64,000 nt of DNA. Origin: Anarhynchus alexandrinus. Its lineage: Eukaryota; Chordata; Aves; Charadriiformes; Charadriidae. Shown here one piece after another: positions 61,676 to 64,000 of the stretch. The notes beneath the pieces were generated by a model. The model had not been told where the DNA came from. It searched no databases and saw nothing but the letters and a program-made list of their open reading frames with translations. Every line of letters begins with the position of its first letter. Position 1 is the first letter of the stretch. The stretch is from NCBI GenBank assembly GCA_008711295.1, contig VUYV01000015.1:1941054-2005053 (forward strand), in the 5' to 3' direction. Both the position numbers and the translations under genes were made by a program.

Positions 61676-62199
61676 GTCTGCTGTACAGAGGACTTGAATT
61701 TACTAAGGCTGTCAATCTGACCCTTAACAGCCCTAACTTCCCGTGTTGAAAAGCTCAGGTGGGTGTACTCTGTCTGTATTGACACTGTCAGAATGTCACT
61801 GGTACTGTACTTTGTTTAAAAAAATAGTCATCAGCCATGTTGTGGAAAAAAATGACACACTGACAGTAAAGGGAAAAAAATTAGACCTTCATAAAATAAA
61901 AAGCCGTTGAAGGCCTTCCTGTGAGCAGGGCTGATTGGGAAGGGCTCCCGGGTTGTTCAGCCGGTGATGCTGAGCACTTCTGGCTGCCTGCACGGTGACC
62001 TGTCCCAGTGGGAAGGTCCACGCAGAGGGAGCAAGCGTGAGCCTTTTTCTGTGCAAGGCAGGTGCTGCTTCCCCGTACGCACAGATGTGCACAGGCTGTT
62101 GTCCCCGGGAGCTGCTGAGCTCCACAGACGGCTCTTGGGGCGAGCTCTGTGCCAGCCAAAACCCTGCCGGTCCTGCTGATGGCTCTGGCCACGTGTGGG

Positions 62200-62780
62200 G
62201 TTTGACTTCCCTTCCTACTGCCCCTACGCGGGGGGGTCCAGCCCCGGGCTGTCCCCTTGACGTGTCCCGACTCACTGCCTCACCCGTGGGGATCCCTGCG
62301 CTGGGGTGTGGGTGGGTGTTCCTGCATATAGTTTTTTCATGCTGATAGTTGCCCTATAGTTCCGCACAAACCCACTAAATATGTATTTTGACACATATCC
62401 TACCAAACGCGAGCAGCCGTTGCGTTCATTCTTTTTCTTTCTGAGTTGGAGACCCCTGAGAAGAGGTAAGGTGGCGTGCTGGCCCGTCTGAATAATTACA
62501 CAGCAGCCGTGCGGTGAGGGTTATTTAAAACCTTGACTGAGATCACGGCTGCCTCGCACGGTCCCCAGCGCTGCCGAGGAGAGAGCCCCGGGTTTGCTCC
62601 GGACTAGAGAGACCGCGGCAGACTTGGAGGCAGCCAAGCTGGAGACACCTCCGCTGCTCCTGGCTTTGCAGCCAAATTAAAACACCGCTACCGAAAGCAA
62701 CGGGGCCGCGCGCGTTAGAGGCACTTGGGGGAAATATCAGAGCGGCGTTTGTTGAGTCTGGTGGTGGAGTGGCCGCTCTG
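62200..62780. other. CpG-rich patch 1
   Basis: Roughly twenty CpGs fall between 62530 and 62780 alone, including CCGCGCGCG, against very few in neighbouring kilobases. A further group lies at about 62215-62300. Overlapping ORFs on both strands (61889-62275 minus, 61995-62345 plus) follow from GC content. It could be part of a CpG-island promoter of a gene to the right, an orphan CpG island or a GC-rich enhancer. No exon was identified. Confidence 0.4.
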
Positions 62781-62892
62781 TTTTAATGATACCTGCGTGC
62801 AAAGGCCACAGCTGCTTTCATCCATTTCGCATTAGTCTGACTTTCACAGAACAGACATAGCCTAGGGTGGTGGAAGGGAGAGAAAGGTGACC

Positions 62893-62908
62893 AAAAAAAA
62901 AAAAAAAA
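62893..62908 (+). repeat. Poly-A tract of 16 bases
   Basis: Sixteen consecutive A. No retroposed gene body or target-site duplication was seen next to it. Confidence 0.85.
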
Positions 62909-63304
62909 GCCATTCATTTTTCACTACTTTTTCCATCCTTCTGGGCTGCGATACCAGGCTCTGGCTGAGCAACAGTACTATTATCCAGCATACTGTTGAT
63001 TTAAGCCTCTTGGATTTATATAACTTTGGAAATGGTAAACTATATTAATTTGCTGTGTTTTCAAGGGAAAGTTATTTATTGAGAGACATTTTTAACTCAA
63101 GTGCCAGGAGCCTTAAATCATTATAATAAATTCATGCTATTCAGAGTTTCTTACATTGTAATAAATTTGTTTTAAACATGAATGAGGAGATCCATGATTT
63201 CTTTAATATACTGTTATGTATTTCCTTTCAAAATGACACAGCTCACTATATCAAGTGGGAGAATAATAGTGAGAGATTTACAGTACTTAAGAATAACACA
63301 GCCT

Positions 63305-63700
63305 GGGAATGCGCCATGTGAACCAACACCGGGCCAGGGGCTGGCGAGTGCGGGGCGCCCACCGCTGCTGCGGGTGGCACGGCCAAGAGTTAAACCAGAG
63401 ACAACGGGTCAGGATCAGCGAGCAAAAACGATGGCTGGGCGGAAAGCTCCCTGCAGGGTGGGAATCGCAGTGTAGACTTACAGCCGCCTCCGTGATGTGC
63501 AGTCGGAACACCCGAAAGGTGACGCGGAGCATCTGCCGTGACCTGCCTGCCCAAACCGCTGCCTCCCCGGAGCGGGACCTGAGCCAGAGGTTTGCTTCCC
63601 AGCCCGGGGTCACCCTCCCCTTCCTGACGTCGGGCACCTCCGGCAGCCTTTTCCCAGGGACCTCATCCATCCTGGCTACGACGTGTGCGGGGAGCAGATG
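63305..63700. other. CpG-rich patch 2
   Basis: A second 0.4 kb GC-rich, CpG-dense stretch with ORFs open on both strands (63309-63701 plus and 63287-63670 minus), as expected in CpG islands. No Kozak-context start, splice donor or recognisable peptide allowed a gene call. Confidence 0.38.
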
Positions 63701-64000
63701 ACTTAGTGGCCACCAGCGTCCCTGAAGTGTGGCGAGGAGGTGCCAGGTAAGGACTCAGATAAATCAGTCTCCATTGTTAATCCTTGACCCCTCATTAAAC
63801 CTCTACTGGTTGTGTTACTTCCTTCTACGCACGTGGACGGCTGTGAACGCTAGACGATAAAACCCATAGCTGGCTTTACATCATGTCCTCCTGGCTTCAT
63901 GGGGGTCCTTATGGGCAGGAGGAGGAGGAGCCAGGCACAGGGACAGCCTTGGTGATGCCAGTGTCCGATCTCTGAGACAAATCCGCTTCGGCAGCGTGGT

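Noticed and set aside
1..64000. CRISPR arrays, tRNA genes, bacterial operons, endogenous retroviral genes
   Set aside because: I looked for regularly spaced direct repeats, tRNA A/B-box patterns, Shine-Dalgarno-led gene strings and retroviral LTR/gag-pol signatures and saw none.

Overview
The window reads as vertebrate nuclear DNA, most likely from a bird. The evidence is spliceosomal exons in very long AT-rich introns, many chicken-repeat-1 (CR1) LINE fragments in both orientations, a few much older amniote repeats, and no recognisable Alu/B1-type or L1 elements. There is no bacterial, viral or plasmid gene organisation. Almost all longer open reading frames are chance ORFs or lie inside decayed LINEs.

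The one gene I can support runs left to right as six exons: 2765-2860, 21150-21331, 28299-28407, 31463-31523, 54419-54555 and 54921-55134 (stop TGA). All six have AG acceptors, GT donors where one is needed, and compatible phases at all five junctions. Joined, they give the last 265 residues of a protein whose 5' part lies left of the window. I could not name the gene. Its visible part looks largely disordered, with Ser/Gly/Ala-rich stretches, seven Ser/Thr-Pro sites (two fit the CDK consensus S/T-P-x-R/K), a Cys-containing block and a short acidic, hydrophobic C-terminus.

Layout: 1-2764 is intron (or other upstream sequence). The 18.3 kb intron 2861-21149 holds an L2/CR1-like LINE piece, an old CR1 piece, an unusually CpG-rich CR1 3' end at 15.2-15.7 kb, and a repeat-poor AT-rich block at 17.7-20.0 kb that could be conserved noncoding DNA. 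The introns at 21.3-28.3 kb and 28.4-31.5 kb hold one large CR1 and a strong G-run. The 22.9 kb intron 31524-54418 carries several CR1 copies on both strands, MIR-like or other ancient amniote tails, and a poly-G and a poly-C tract 0.8 kb apart with an unresolved base beside the latter. The last intron is only 365 bp. After the stop codon comes an AT-rich putative 3' UTR, then about 6 kb of mostly unannotated sequence. The right edge has two CpG-rich patches, at 62.2-62.8 and 63.3-63.7 kb, that could belong to a neighbouring promoter or be orphan CpG islands.

I found no tRNA, rRNA, CRISPR array, intact transposon or endogenous retrovirus, and no convincing new biological system. The items most worth following up are the unnamed gene, the CpG-rich CR1 copy, the repeat-poor AT block and the right-edge CpG patches.
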